The notes: generated by a model not told the origin, from the letters alone. A stretch of DNA of 64,000 nucleotides from Bacillota bacterium (GCA_023410575.1 JAEYPP010000001.1:36322-100321), one strand, 5' to 3'; positions 7,877 through 17,800 are shown, numbered from the stretch's first letter. Numbers and translations: made by a program.

Positions 7877-9178
7877 ATGGCAATGCAATCTTTAGCAATT
7901 ATATTAATATTGCTTCTTGTACTTTTAGCCTGCGGAGTACCGATTTCCTATGCAATTGGTATTTCATCGTTAGTTGCAATCGTGCAAAGTGTTCCTGCGG
8001 ATGTTTCTGTATTAACTGCTGCTCAGAGAACTTTTGTAGGAATGAGTAACTTTAGTTTAACTGCGATTCCATTTTTTATTTTAGCAGGAAACCTAATGAA
8101 TCAGGGTGGAATTGCAAAGCGACTTGTTAATTTCGTTTTAGCTATCCTTGGAAGACTTCCAGGAGCGTTGTTAGTTACGAACGTAGGTGCCAATGCGTTA
8201 TTTGGTGCTATTTCTGGTTCTGCATCCGCTGCAGCGGCAGCAGTCGGAAGTATGGTAGAAGGTGGAGAAAGAGAACAAGGTTATGATGAAGCGATCTGTG
8301 CAGCAACCAATGCGGCATCTGCACCAGCTGGCTTGCTGATTCCACCATCCAATGCTTTAATAACCTATTCTTTGGTTTCTGGAGGAACATCTGTAGCTGC
8401 ATTGTTCCTTGCTGGTTATATACCAGGGATTCTTTGGGCGTTAAGCTGCATTGTGGTTGCTTTGATTATTGCGAAGAAAAAAGGGTATACAAGCCAGAAA
8501 AGTAAATTCAGTTGGAAGACGCTTGGTATGGCAACACTTCAGGCATTACCTTCTCTATCTTTGATTGTGGTTGTTATTGGTGGTATTGTTGCCGGTATCT
8601 TTACAGCTACAGAAGGTTCTGCAATATGTGTTGTCTATGCACTGGTTCTCAGTATCTGTTATCGTAGTATAAATATTAAGTCATTATGGAAAATAGTAAT
8701 TCAAAGTGCTAAAATTAGTGGTATGATTTTATTTTTAATTGGTGTATCCAATATTCTTGGTTGGGTTATGGCGTTTACACAGATTCCACAGGCAATATCA
8801 TCTGCATTACTTGGAATTACTAACAACCCGATTATTATTCTGCTAATTATGAACGTAATTTTATTAATAGCAGGAACTTTCATGGATGTAACTCCTGCAA
8901 TTCTTATCTTTACACCATTATTTTTACCTGTCGTAAAAACTTTTGGTATGCATCCGGTACAATTTGGTTTAATTCTTGTTTACAATTTATGTATTGGTAA
9001 CATTACTCCACCGGTTGGAAATACACTGTTTGTATCGATTAAGGTCGGAAAAACATCACTTGCAAAAGTAATGCCATATATGTTAGCGTATTACATTGCA
9101 ATTTTAGTTGGCTTGCTGTTAGTCACATATATTCCATTCCTTACAATGGGCTTACCACAGGCAGCAGGATTATTATAA
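7877..9178 (+). CDS. TRAP transporter large permease (DctM family)
   Basis: The 433-residue hydrophobic protein shows the DctM signatures AIPFFILAGNLMNQGGIA, LFGAISGSASAAAAAVG and a GNITPPVGNTLFV stretch near the C-terminus, with about 12 membrane segments. It is the ion-coupled transport subunit. The ATG at 7877 follows AAGGAG and starts three bases after the dctQ stop; an upstream in-frame ATG inside dctQ is not favoured. Confidence 0.95.
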   Translation: MAMQSLAIILILLLVLLACGVPISYAIGISSLVAIVQSVPADVSVLTAAQRTFVGMSNFSLTAIPFFILAGNLMNQGGIAKRLVNFVLAILGRLPGALLVTNVGANALFGAISGSASAAAAAVGSMVEGGEREQGYDEAICAATNAASAPAGLLIPPSNALITYSLVSGGTSVAALFLAGYIPGILWALSCIVVALIIAKKKGYTSQKSKFSWKTLGMATLQALPSLSLIVVVIGGIVAGIFTATEGSAICVVYALVLSICYRSINIKSLWKIVIQSAKISGMILFLIGVSNILGWVMAFTQIPQAISSALLGITNNPIIILLIMNVILLIAGTFMDVTPAILIFTPLFLPVVKTFGMHPVQFGLILVYNLCIGNITPPVGNTLFVSIKVGKTSLAKVMPYMLAYYIAILVGLLLVTYIPFLTMGLPQAAGLL

Positions 9179-9204
9179 ATTATAGATAAAACGGAGAAAT
9201 AATT

Positions 9205-10278
9205 ATGGAAATGACATTACGTTGGTACGGTTCAAAGTTTGATACCGTTACGCTAGAGCAAATAAGACAAATTCCTGGAGTAAATAGTGTAATTACAACA
9301 TTATATGACACTACACCGGGTGAGGTATGGTCAAGAGAACGCATTCGTGCAATGAAAGAAGAAGTTGAAAAGGCAGGACTTCATATCGCAGGCATTGAAA
9401 GCGTAAATGTTCATGATGCCATAAAGACAGGTTCTAGCGAACGTGACATGTATATTGCTAATTACATTGAAACATTAAAAAATCTTGGAGAAGAAGGCAT
9501 TCATCTTGTATGCTATAACTTCATGCCGGTATTTGACTGGACTAGAACTGAGCTTGCTCGTCTTCGTGAAGATGGCTCCACAGTTCTTGCATACACTCAA
9601 GAAGCGGTGGATGGAATTGATCCGGAAAAAATGTTTGAATCCATTTCTGGTGATATGAATGGTTCCATTATGCCAGGCTGGGAACCGGAGAGAATGGCAA
9701 AGGTAAAAGAACTTTTTGAGTTGTATAAAGACATTGATGACGATAAGTTATTTGAAAATCTTAAGTACTTCCTTGAGAAAATCATGCCAGTATGTAACCA
9801 GTATGATATTAAGATGGCAATTCATCCAGACGATCCTGCTTGGAGCGTATTTGGGCTTCCAAGAATTATTATCAACAAAGAAAACATCTTAAAAATGATG
9901 AAAATGGTGGATGATCCTCACAACGGTGTTACGTTCTGTTCTGGTTCATACGGTACGAATTTAAACAATGATCTTCCAGATATGATTCGCTCTCTAAAGG
10001 GAAGAATACATTTTGCACACGTTAGAAACTTAAAGTTTAATTCTCCAACCGATTTTGAAGAAGCAGCTCACTTATCTTCCGATGGTACCTTTGATATGTA
10101 TGAGATTATGAAGGCTCTTTATGACATCGGCTTTGAAGGTCCAATTCGTCCAGACCATGGAAGAATGATCTGGGGAGAAGTTGCAATGCCTGGTTATGGA
10201 CTTTATGATAGAGCACTTGGAGCAACTTATCTCAATGGACTCTGGGAAGCAATTGAAAAAGCGAACAAACATGCATAG
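9205..10278 (+). CDS. uxuA: Mannonate dehydratase
   Basis: UxuA converts D-mannonate to 2-keto-3-deoxygluconate in the glucuronate branch of hexuronate breakdown. The 357-residue protein begins with MEMTLRWYGSKFD, typical of the family, and has the metal-site region CYNFMPVFDWTRTEL near residue 98 and the HPDDPAWSVFG and HFAHVRNLK stretches of the xylose-isomerase-like barrel. ACGGAGA precedes the ATG. It is co-directional with the TRAP genes and the next oxidoreductase gene, so the operon imports the sugar acid and starts its breakdown. Confidence 0.96.
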   Translation: MEMTLRWYGSKFDTVTLEQIRQIPGVNSVITTLYDTTPGEVWSRERIRAMKEEVEKAGLHIAGIESVNVHDAIKTGSSERDMYIANYIETLKNLGEEGIHLVCYNFMPVFDWTRTELARLREDGSTVLAYTQEAVDGIDPEKMFESISGDMNGSIMPGWEPERMAKVKELFELYKDIDDDKLFENLKYFLEKIMPVCNQYDIKMAIHPDDPAWSVFGLPRIIINKENILKMMKMVDDPHNGVTFCSGSYGTNLNNDLPDMIRSLKGRIHFAHVRNLKFNSPTDFEEAAHLSSDGTFDMYEIMKALYDIGFEGPIRPDHGRMIWGEVAMPGYGLYDRALGATYLNGLWEAIEKANKHA

Positions 10279-10289
10279 GAGGAAACAGG

Positions 10290-11900
10290 ATGAAACTTTC
10301 AATTGAAGGCATTAAGGATACAAAGGCATTTGAACAGGCAGGTATCCAGTTACCGGGCTACGATGTGGCAATGGTGCAGGAGAATACAAAGAAAATGCCA
10401 CAATGGCTTCACTTTGGTGTAGGTAATATCTTTCGTATCTTTATTGGAGGAATTCAAGACCAATTATTAAATGAAGGAAATGCCAATACAGGTATCGTCT
10501 GTGTGGAGACCTTTGACCACGATATCATTGATCAAATCTATGCACCATATGATAACCTGGTACTTGGTGTTACCTTAAAGCCAGACGGATCTGTGGACAA
10601 GAAAGTCATTGGTTCCTTAGCAGAAGCATTAAAGGCGAAAGCAGGAGACACTGCTGAGTGGAATAGATTAAAGGAAATTTTTGCAGCTGAGAGCTTGCAA
10701 ATGGCCAGCTTTACCATCACGGAAAAGGGATATGCATTAAAAAATGCGAATGGAGAGTATTTTCCTTTTATCCAAGCGGATTTAGAGAATGGGATAGAAA
10801 AACCTACCTCAGCGATGGCAATTACCTGTTCTTTGTTGAATCATAGATTTTTAAATGGTGCAAAACCTCTTGCAGTTGTCTCCATGGATAATTGCTCCCA
10901 TAATGGAGAAAAGTTGAGAAGTTCTATTGTAACCATTGCCAATGAGTGGATGAACCGAGGATTTGTATCCAAAGAATTTGTGGAATATGTGTCAGATGAG
11001 AAACAAGTATCCTTCCCATGGTCTATGATAGATAAAATCACACCAAGACCAGCAGAAGTAGTGACAAAGCAGTTAGAAGAACTTGGTATGGAGGCAATGA
11101 GTCCGGTTATTACATCTAAGAATACTTATATTGCACCTTTTGTAAATGCAGAAGGTCCACAGTATCTTGTAATTGAAGACAGATTTCCGAATGGAAGACC
11201 GGCTCTTGAAAAAGCTGGTGTTTATATGACAGATCAAGATACGGTTAACAAAGTGGAACGAATGAAGGTTACCACCTGTTTAAATCCATTACACACTGCT
11301 TTGGCTGTTTACGGTTGCTTATTGGGATATGATTTGATTGCAGATGAGATGAAGGATAAGGAACTCTTGACATTGGTTGAGAAAATCGGACCTGTGGAAG
11401 GGATGCCGGTTGTTACAAATCCAGGAATTTTATCTCCAGAGGAATTTGTGAAAGAAGTCATTCAAGTACGTTTACCAAACATATTTATGCCGGATACTCC
11501 ACAACGAATTGCTACGGATACTTCACAAAAGGTTGGTATTCGTTTTGGTGAGACGATTAAAGCTTATGTAGAAAAACAAGGTAATGCAGCACAGCTTATT
11601 GCCATTCCACTTGCTATTGCAGGCTGGTGTAGATATTTGCTTGGTGTGGACGATCAAGGAAATACAATGGAATTATCTTCGGATCCGATGCTTGCAGAGT
11701 TAAGAGAGCAACTTTTAGGAATCGAAGTTGGTAATTGTGCTTCTTATCAAGGACAATTAAAGAATATATTGTCAAATGATAATATTTTCGGTATTGATTT
11801 GTATGAAGCTGGCCTTGGTGAAAAGATTGAGCAGATGTTTGTCGAAGAAATATCCGGGGTAGGAGCTGTCAGAGCAACATTAAAGAAATACTTACAGTAA
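10290..11900 (+). CDS. uxuB: Mannitol dehydrogenase family protein, probably D-mannonate oxidoreductase (fructuronate reductase)
   Basis: The 536-residue protein has the mannitol dehydrogenase layout: an N-terminal NAD-binding region (HFGVGNIFRIFIGG near residue 42) and a C-terminal domain with the family region KVERMKVTTCLNPLHTALAVYG around residues 325-345. UxuB reduces fructuronate to mannonate, the substrate of UxuA. AGGAGGAAAC precedes the ATG, 12 bases after uxuA. It is somewhat longer than E. coli UxuB, as in many Firmicutes. Function is assigned from family plus operon; other polyol dehydrogenases of the family are possible but less likely. Confidence 0.9.
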   Translation: MKLSIEGIKDTKAFEQAGIQLPGYDVAMVQENTKKMPQWLHFGVGNIFRIFIGGIQDQLLNEGNANTGIVCVETFDHDIIDQIYAPYDNLVLGVTLKPDGSVDKKVIGSLAEALKAKAGDTAEWNRLKEIFAAESLQMASFTITEKGYALKNANGEYFPFIQADLENGIEKPTSAMAITCSLLNHRFLNGAKPLAVVSMDNCSHNGEKLRSSIVTIANEWMNRGFVSKEFVEYVSDEKQVSFPWSMIDKITPRPAEVVTKQLEELGMEAMSPVITSKNTYIAPFVNAEGPQYLVIEDRFPNGRPALEKAGVYMTDQDTVNKVERMKVTTCLNPLHTALAVYGCLLGYDLIADEMKDKELLTLVEKIGPVEGMPVVTNPGILSPEEFVKEVIQVRLPNIFMPDTPQRIATDTSQKVGIRFGETIKAYVEKQGNAAQLIAIPLAIAGWCRYLLGVDDQGNTMELSSDPMLAELREQLLGIEVGNCASYQGQLKNILSNDNIFGIDLYEAGLGEKIEQMFVEEISGVGAVRATLKKYLQ

Positions 11901-11922
11901 ATATAAATTGTTTAATTTTTAT

Positions 11923-11966
11923 ATATACAAGGGGGTGTTGCATTATGCAACACCCTCCCCTGTATA
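11923..11966. terminator. Strong hairpin after uxuB, probable terminator without a clean T tract
   Basis: Arms built on GGGTGTTGCA and TGCAACACCC, extended by TATACA / TGTATA, form a stem of nearly 20 bp directly after the operon. The following bases (TTGTGCTCC) are not a typical T run. The rest of the gap to 12092 shows no gene. Confidence 0.6.
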
Positions 11967-12092
11967 TTGTGCTCCTAGTGGCGCACGTACTCTTAGGCAT
12001 TCGTTCTGTACGAGAATGGTAGAGAACGGCTTTTACGTTAAAGTTTAGCAAATGATTGATATGCTAAGAGAAGAAGCAGATGATACAATTGA

Positions 12093-12121
12093 TTGACGAG
12101 AAAATTAGAATCAGTTATAAT
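12093..12121 (+). promoter_or_regulatory. Sigma-A promoter of the rubrerythrin gene
   Basis: TTGACG (12093-12098) and a perfect TATAAT (12116-12121) are 17 bases apart, about 65 bases before the start codon. Confidence 0.78.
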
Positions 12122-12187
12122 TGTAAATGTAGCTAGTGAAAGAAGTACGTGATCTAAATTTATTTAAACAAAAGGAGGAGACGTCAT

Positions 12188-12727
12188 ATGGATAACAAAT
12201 TTGCAGGAACAAAGACAGAACAAAATCTTATGCAAGCTTTTGCAGGAGAATCACAAGCACGTAACAAGTATACATATTTTGCATCTGTAGCAAAAAAAGA
12301 GGGATATGAGCAGATTTCAGAACTTTTTCTTAATACTGCTAATAATGAAAAAGAACACGCGAAATTATGGTTTAAGCATCTTGGTGAATTAAGTGATACC
12401 GCTACTAATTTATTACATGCGGCGGAAGGTGAGAACTACGAATGGACAGATATGTATGAAAACTTTGCAAAGGATGCAGAGGCAGAAGGATTCACAGAGC
12501 TAGCTGCTCAGTTTAGAGCTGTAGCACAAATTGAAAAAGCTCATGAGGAACGTTTTCGTAAGTTACTTTCTAACGTTGAGATGAAAGAAGTGTTTAAAAA
12601 GTCTGAGATGAAGATATGGGAATGTCGTAATTGCGGACATCTTGTAATGGGAACAGAAGCACCGAAGGTATGCCCAGTTTGTGCTCATCCACAAAGCTTT
12701 TTTGAAATTAAAAGTGAAAATTACTAG
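12188..12727 (+). CDS. Rubrerythrin
   Basis: Rubrerythrin reduces hydrogen peroxide in anaerobes. The 179-residue protein has a four-helix diiron domain with the glutamate motifs EsqARNKY, EKEHAK and EKAHEERF, and a C-terminal rubredoxin-like iron site with cysteines at 146, 149, 162 and 165. AAAGGAGGAG precedes the ATG. It is a single gene with its own promoter and terminator. Its C-terminal knuckle is useful for comparison with the rubredoxin-VOC fusions at 48.2 and 57.5 kb. Confidence 0.96.
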   Translation: MDNKFAGTKTEQNLMQAFAGESQARNKYTYFASVAKKEGYEQISELFLNTANNEKEHAKLWFKHLGELSDTATNLLHAAEGENYEWTDMYENFAKDAEAEGFTELAAQFRAVAQIEKAHEERFRKLLSNVEMKEVFKKSEMKIWECRNCGHLVMGTEAPKVCPVCAHPQSFFEIKSENY

Positions 12728-12737
12728 AATGTAAAAA

Positions 12738-12806
12738 ACTCTATGTCAAGTTGGAGCATGATTATTATCAATCATGCTCCATTACTGGATATAGAGCTTT
12801 TTTTCG
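12738..12806 (+). terminator. Terminator hairpin after rubrerythrin; copy 2 of the GGAGCATGATT repeat family
   Basis: The inner arms GGAGCATGATT (12753-12763) and AATCATGCTCC (12770-12780) are perfect, and the outer parts CTCTATGTC / GATATAGAG extend the stem imperfectly, ending in AGCTTTTTTT. The sequence matches the palindrome at 5215-5265, including the flank TTACTGGATAT-GAGCT. Confidence 0.8.
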
Positions 12807-12889
12807 ACAAAAAGCACCCATAAATTTACAGATAAATTAGGTCGCTTACTCTTATTTATTAGAATATTCAACTGTAAAAGAAAAGAATA

Positions 12890-12918
12890 TTGATTATTTA
12901 TCCATATTATGGTACAAT
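12890..12918 (+). promoter_or_regulatory. Candidate promoter of the chemoreceptor gene
   Basis: TTGATT (12890-12895) and TACAAT (12913-12918) are 17 bases apart. The -10 box overlaps the left arm of the inverted repeat at 12915-12948. Confidence 0.5.
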
Positions 12919-12948
12919 ATGTAAAACAAGATAATATTTTACATATTG
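12915..12948. repeat. 12 bp inverted repeat at the chemoreceptor promoter
   Basis: CAATATGTAAAA (12915-12926) and TTTTACATATTG (12937-12948) are perfect inverted copies separated by ten bases. The position over the -10 box and start site suggests an operator or an mRNA hairpin. Confidence 0.6.
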
Positions 12949-13025
12949 AGCAACATTTTACCAATATGACCTATGTTGCAGAGCATCAGTATTAGCTTAA
13001 TCATTTTATGTTGGGGGGGATAAAT

Positions 13026-14561
13026 ATGAGTAATAAGAGATCTGCTTTTGAAGTTTATCTATCTGTAGTTTTTCGATGGGGGTTTTTGGTGATTGTAGGT
13101 GGGTTTTTATGTGCTGCGTCTACATATATCATTTTGAGGGCTGTCGGATTTTATAGTACCGTGCCATGGATTGCTTTGATTTTATTTGCTATTATGGATT
13201 TATGTTTTGTTACGATAGCAATTATTATGCTAAAGACAGCTTATGATAGTGATGGGTATCTAAAGGAGAATAAGCTAAGAACAGGTAAGATATTCTTAGG
13301 AATAATCTTCATAATTCAATGGAATTACATTATATATATGATACCATCTAGAACCTTTTGGGGATTTGTATTTTTCTTTATTGTTTTATTAGGATTTTTC
13401 TTAGATTTAAAATTTAGTACACTAGTTGCTTCATGCGCATTCATTTCGCTATTTATTGCATGGTTTGTGACAGGCGATACCCTACTACCTGTAAGAGATG
13501 AATTATTCATAACAGATATGATTATGTGTGTAATGGCACTCATATTATCCTATACTGGTAATGCACTATTTATCTTCTTTATGAAACATTTTTTGGTAAA
13601 TGCGAAAAAGGATGAACTTGAGGAAAATAATAAACGTGTACAAGCGATATTAGATAAGGTAACCCTTTTGACAGAGAAGTTAAGTGAAGCTAGTAACTCA
13701 CTACTAGTTACATCGCAGAATGAGAGTGCTGCGACAGAAGAGCTTTCAGCGATCAGTGAAACTCTGTTAGAAAGTAGTGAGAATATGTTAAAGAAAACAG
13801 TTGAGAGCAAGGACAACCTAATTGCCTTGGAGCAGAGTAATACTGGTATGATAGATAAAATGTATGAGGTTAATAGTTATTCCAATAGCTTGATGAAAAT
13901 TTCTTCTTCCAATGAAGTAGCATTAAATCAATTGCTTACCATTAGTGATAAAGTGGGCGAATCTACACAGACAACGATTCAAGTTACGCAACGGTTACAA
14001 AAAGAAGTGGATCAAGTAGGGCAAACACTTAATATTATTAATGAAATTGCGGCATCTACGAATCTTCTAGCACTCAATGCGTCCATCGAAGCAGCTAGAG
14101 CGGGTGAGGCAGGAAGAGGTTTTTCTGTAGTAGCACAGGAAGTTGGAAAACTTGCGGCTAGTACGAAAAACTCCTTGGATGAAGTTAATACCATTATCTT
14201 AAGAGTACAAGATGGTACTGTTGATGTAGCTAAGTTTATGAATGAGAATGCAGAATTAATGAAACAACAACATAATATGATGCGTGAAACAGTTAGTGGA
14301 ATACGAGATATGCTAAAAATTATCCGCCAGTCTCTGGATTCTATAAATCATATGGATGGGATGCAAAAACACCAAAATGAAGTAATTCAAAAGACAATAT
14401 CGATTAGTGAATATATCACGGCAGGTATTGAGGAAGAGAATACAGAGTTTACCAATATTACATCAATGGTTCAGAGTAACACAGCAGAAATAATGAATCT
14501 TACAGTACAAGTCGAGTTACTCGATGGTATGGTTGCTGAACTTACACAACTATTACAGTAG
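13026..14561 (+). CDS. Methyl-accepting chemotaxis protein without extracellular sensor domain
   Basis: The 511-residue protein has an N-terminal half of about six hydrophobic segments (up to roughly residue 190) with only short loops, and a cytoplasmic signalling domain. The highly conserved hairpin tip is present: ASTNLLALNASIEAARAGE followed by GRGFSVVAQEVGKLA. Such receptors pass attractant or energy signals to CheA/CheW. No HAMP domain is evident between the membrane part and the coiled coil. The ATG at 13026 follows GGGGGGAT; an in-frame ATG at 13008 lies within that ribosome site. What the membrane part senses is unknown. Confidence 0.9.
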   Translation: MSNKRSAFEVYLSVVFRWGFLVIVGGFLCAASTYIILRAVGFYSTVPWIALILFAIMDLCFVTIAIIMLKTAYDSDGYLKENKLRTGKIFLGIIFIIQWNYIIYMIPSRTFWGFVFFFIVLLGFFLDLKFSTLVASCAFISLFIAWFVTGDTLLPVRDELFITDMIMCVMALILSYTGNALFIFFMKHFLVNAKKDELEENNKRVQAILDKVTLLTEKLSEASNSLLVTSQNESAATEELSAISETLLESSENMLKKTVESKDNLIALEQSNTGMIDKMYEVNSYSNSLMKISSSNEVALNQLLTISDKVGESTQTTIQVTQRLQKEVDQVGQTLNIINEIAASTNLLALNASIEAARAGEAGRGFSVVAQEVGKLAASTKNSLDEVNTIILRVQDGTVDVAKFMNENAELMKQQHNMMRETVSGIRDMLKIIRQSLDSINHMDGMQKHQNEVIQKTISISEYITAGIEEENTEFTNITSMVQSNTAEIMNLTVQVELLDGMVAELTQLLQ

Positions 14562-14670
14562 AGATTTTACCTCCCATGTTAAGTGAAATTTTATGTATAA
14601 TATTTTAATTGAGATGGTAGATGATACGTTTGACAATGGAAGAATGAAGTAGTAATAATTATATAAAGAT

Positions 14671-14720
14671 AAACTGACTTTGGTTTGATACATAATTCAA
14701 AACAAAGTCAGTTTTCTTTA
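14671..14720. terminator. Bidirectional terminator between the chemoreceptor and the convergent exonuclease gene
   Basis: AAACTGACTTTG (14671-14682) and CAAAGTCAGTTT (14703-14714) form a perfect 12 bp stem, with T-rich sequence after it and A-rich sequence before it. Confidence 0.8.
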
Positions 14721-14792
14721 TATATTGGTGATTATTTCAAATATTTATCGATTGGATGGGATACTTCTATTCTATATTATCAAATAGAAAAT

Positions 14793-15950
14793 TTATATTA
14801 ATGTTTGAATATATAGTAATAATTTTGTTGGATTGGATAGAAAATCATCTGAAACTTCAAAGAAGGTAATCTTGTCTTTGAATGCTTCTCGAAATACTGG
14901 GAAAAAAATGCACCCTTTTTGTGGTAAGAATGCACCACTTTTTCTAATATAACAGTTACTTGCTTTCGCATTTTCTCGATAGTTTTTATCAACGTATTCA
15001 CCAATACTTTTATGAATCGCAGTATCTTCGTAAGGTAGGTAATAATAATCCTTATAATTATCAAAGAAGAACTTTAACTCCCCATGATAACAAGGAACCT
15101 GTATCATTGCGTGGGTGGTTGTCGTTTTGACAGATACATAAAGTGTTTGATTGGTAAACGGTAGTTCGAGTTCATAGGTAATAGGCTTTGGAAGTGGTGA
15201 AATTAGTTTTACATTGCATTCCAAAACCTGGTTTACAATCTCAGCTGATAAGATATGCACATGAAAGGAAAACAAGTCGGTATATGCCAATATATCTGCA
15301 ATTTTAAGTAAGCCCATAACATCTTCGGCATTATGCAAAAGCAATGACTGTAATAATTCTTTTGAGTTGCCAGAACCAAGTAAAGGCAGACCAGAGGCTT
15401 TACTAATCTGATAATCCTCATGAATTGTTTTTTTCTTTTCATACATATAATAAGCCAAATACTTCGTATAAACTTCAATTAATTCTCCACCACTAAAGGT
15501 ATCCTTGCGCTGTATTCCTAAAAATGATTCCACCGTTTTTAGTTTCAAATTTGATAATGGTAATCTCTTTTTATAAGGTATTAATTGCTTGTATATGTCA
15601 ACACTATCGATATCTCGTAAGTTATAGGGAAGTTTATACTCCTTGCATTTTTGTTCTAGATATGGAAGATCAAAGCCCGAACCATTATAATGAATCAACA
15701 TATGATAGGATTTTACAAAGTCAAAGAAACTGGTAAGAAGTTTGAGTTCTTCTTCAATGCCCTCTGATAACCATTGAATCAACGCAAATGTAGTACCATT
15801 ATAATATGCACAGCCAATTAGGTAGACATAAGACATATGAGCAGAAAGCCCCGTAGTTTCAATATCAAAAAAAACCAATTCTTCCTTTACATACTTATCA
15901 CTTATAGGATAAAATAATTGATAAGGAATTGTTTGTTCAATAATTTTCAT
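14793..15950 (-). CDS. RNase H-like fold 3'-5' exonuclease domain protein (YprB-like)
   Basis: The 385-residue protein has a DEDD exonuclease core: FFDIETTGLSAHMSYVYLIG near residue 27 (first Asp and Glu), HYNGSGFDLPYLEQK near residue 88, and NAEDVMGLLKIAD near residue 210 (last Asp). This matches the ribonuclease-H-like domain of Bacillus YprB. The C-terminal ~150 residues are less conserved. The ATG at 15950 follows AAAGGAGCC; an upstream in-frame start at 15974 is not favoured. It is a single gene on the minus strand; the nucleic acid substrate is unknown. Confidence 0.8.
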   Translation of the reverse strand: MKIIEQTIPYQLFYPISDKYVKEELVFFDIETTGLSAHMSYVYLIGCAYYNGTTFALIQWLSEGIEEELKLLTSFFDFVKSYHMLIHYNGSGFDLPYLEQKCKEYKLPYNLRDIDSVDIYKQLIPYKKRLPLSNLKLKTVESFLGIQRKDTFSGGELIEVYTKYLAYYMYEKKKTIHEDYQISKASGLPLLGSGNSKELLQSLLLHNAEDVMGLLKIADILAYTDLFSFHVHILSAEIVNQVLECNVKLISPLPKPITYELELPFTNQTLYVSVKTTTTHAMIQVPCYHGELKFFFDNYKDYYYLPYEDTAIHKSIGEYVDKNYRENAKASNCYIRKSGAFLPQKGCIFFPVFREAFKDKITFFEVSDDFLSNPTKLLLYIQTLI

Positions 15951-15975
15951 CTTATGGCTCCTTTCAAATACCATA

Positions 15976-16004
15976 ATTTTAGCAAATCAGGTCGTTACTT
16001 GCAA
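15976..16004 (-). promoter_or_regulatory. Candidate promoter of the YprB-like gene
   Basis: Read on the minus strand, TTGCAA and TAAAAT are separated by 17 bases, about 25 bases before the start codon. The remaining bases to 16219 show nothing else clear. Confidence 0.55.
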
Positions 16005-16219
16005 CGCCTTTCTAATACGTTTATAATGAATTTTTTCGAATTCTATGATATAATTAACAAAAGTCACCAATTGATATTATTAGACTTCCTTTTATGGTCA
16101 AGATACACATGGTAGAACCTACCTAGTAAACATTTAATATTGTAGCAAGGATGAGTTCATAAAACAATAATCTTTGTGAATGCTAATTAATATACTACAT
16201 AGAATTGGAGTATAGGGGA

Positions 16220-17779
16220 ATGGGAAATGATTTAAAGGATAAAAAGGGGATTGTAAAGAGTTATTTGAGTGGTTTTTTTCGTGCAGCTGTGGTAGCAGGT
16301 CTTGTGCTAGCTCAGTTTATAGCAATTGTAATACTTTCTTTATGGTTTCGTGGTTATTCTTTCTTTTTTTATACGTTAATTGAGATTTTTAGTATCTTTA
16401 TTATAATGGCATTAGTAAACGATAACCGAAGTTCATCATACAAGATCGCATGGATCAATATTATTTTAATTCTTCCACTAACAGGTCATATTATGTATGT
16501 ACTTTGGGGAAAAGCAGACTCGAAACGTAAGATTGAGAAAAAGGTATTACAGAAACTTCGTCATGGAGCATCATTTTATACTTATAATCAGGACGTTGTG
16601 AATGAGTTTGCCGAATTATATCCAACGAAATCTCGTATGGTAAAGTATTTAGAATCGTATAATTTCCCTTTGTTCAAGAACAATCAGGTAACTTATTATC
16701 CAATGGGAGAAGATACGTTTGATGCTATTGCAATAGATATTGAAAAAGCAGAGAAGTTTATTATGATTAACTTTTTTATTATTGGAGAAGGCGTTTTATG
16801 GGATCGTATTCATTCCTTGCTGTTAAAAAAGATAAGACAAGGTGTCGAAGTACTATTTATGTATGATGATTTTGGTGCAATGCTTCGAACTAATAAAGGA
16901 TTTAGGCGTACTTTAGAAAGTGAGGGATTTCAAGTTCGCGTTTTCAATCCGATTCATAAGTATACGGATAAGTTATACATGAATTATCGAAGCCATCAAA
17001 AAATTATTGTCGTTGATGGTAACATTGGATATACTGGTGGTATGAATCTTGCAGATGAATATGTTAATCTTATCGAGCGTTTTGGTATATGGAAGGACAA
17101 TGCTGTTCGTGTAGAGGGAGACGCAGTTTGGGGGTTGACAGTAACCTTTTTGCAGATGTGGGAAGTATGTACGGATGGAGTATTAATTGATTATAGTCCT
17201 TATCGACCAACAAAGCAATTTGAGCAAAATCAAGTATTTTGTCAAGCAATATCAGATGGACCTGCAAGTAATCCATCGTGTCCAATTGAAGGTTTTTATA
17301 AGCATATTATCAATTATTCCAAGCGATATTTATATATAACGACTCCATATCTTGTTCTTGAACCAGATATGCAAGACGCACTTGAGAATGCAGTAAGGGG
17401 TGGAATCGATGTGAGAATCATTACCCCTAAAATACCCGATAAAAAGAGTGTTAAATTCGTTACGGAATTCAATTATGGAAAGTTATTAGAAGCAGGAGTT
17501 CGAATTTTTGAATATGAGCCTGGCTTTATTCATGCTAAGACAATAATCAATGAGGATTGTGGCGTCGTTGGAACAATTAATATGGATTACCGAAGTTTTT
17601 ATCTACATTATGAATGTGGATTGTTTATATGCAATCGAGATGTCATTTCTACAATAAAGAAGGATTTAGATGAAACGATTAAGGTGTGTCATGAGGTAAC
17701 TTACGAAGAGTGGACAAATCGCCCATTGTATGTTAAGTTGATACAACAAGTACTTAATTTATTTGCAACTTTAATGTAA
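16220..17779 (+). CDS. cls: Cardiolipin synthase (phospholipase D family)
   Basis: The enzyme joins two phosphatidylglycerol molecules to cardiolipin at the membrane. The 519-residue product has two N-terminal membrane segments, then two phospholipase D active sites: HQKIIVVDG with His259 and Lys261, and HAKTIINED with His438 and Lys440, each followed by a GxxN motif (GGMNLADEY and GTINMDYRS). Start at 16220 is chosen because GGAG lies nine bases before it; the TTG at 16205 lacks a ribosome site. It precedes the small zinc-ribbon gene by 21 bases and may be the first gene of the ruvAB operon. Confidence 0.94.
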   Translation: MGNDLKDKKGIVKSYLSGFFRAAVVAGLVLAQFIAIVILSLWFRGYSFFFYTLIEIFSIFIIMALVNDNRSSSYKIAWINIILILPLTGHIMYVLWGKADSKRKIEKKVLQKLRHGASFYTYNQDVVNEFAELYPTKSRMVKYLESYNFPLFKNNQVTYYPMGEDTFDAIAIDIEKAEKFIMINFFIIGEGVLWDRIHSLLLKKIRQGVEVLFMYDDFGAMLRTNKGFRRTLESEGFQVRVFNPIHKYTDKLYMNYRSHQKIIVVDGNIGYTGGMNLADEYVNLIERFGIWKDNAVRVEGDAVWGLTVTFLQMWEVCTDGVLIDYSPYRPTKQFEQNQVFCQAISDGPASNPSCPIEGFYKHIINYSKRYLYITTPYLVLEPDMQDALENAVRGGIDVRIITPKIPDKKSVKFVTEFNYGKLLEAGVRIFEYEPGFIHAKTIINEDCGVVGTINMDYRSFYLHYECGLFICNRDVISTIKKDLDETIKVCHEVTYEEWTNRPLYVKLIQQVLNLFATLM

Positions 17780-17800
17780 ATAAGAGAAAAGGAGTATGCG

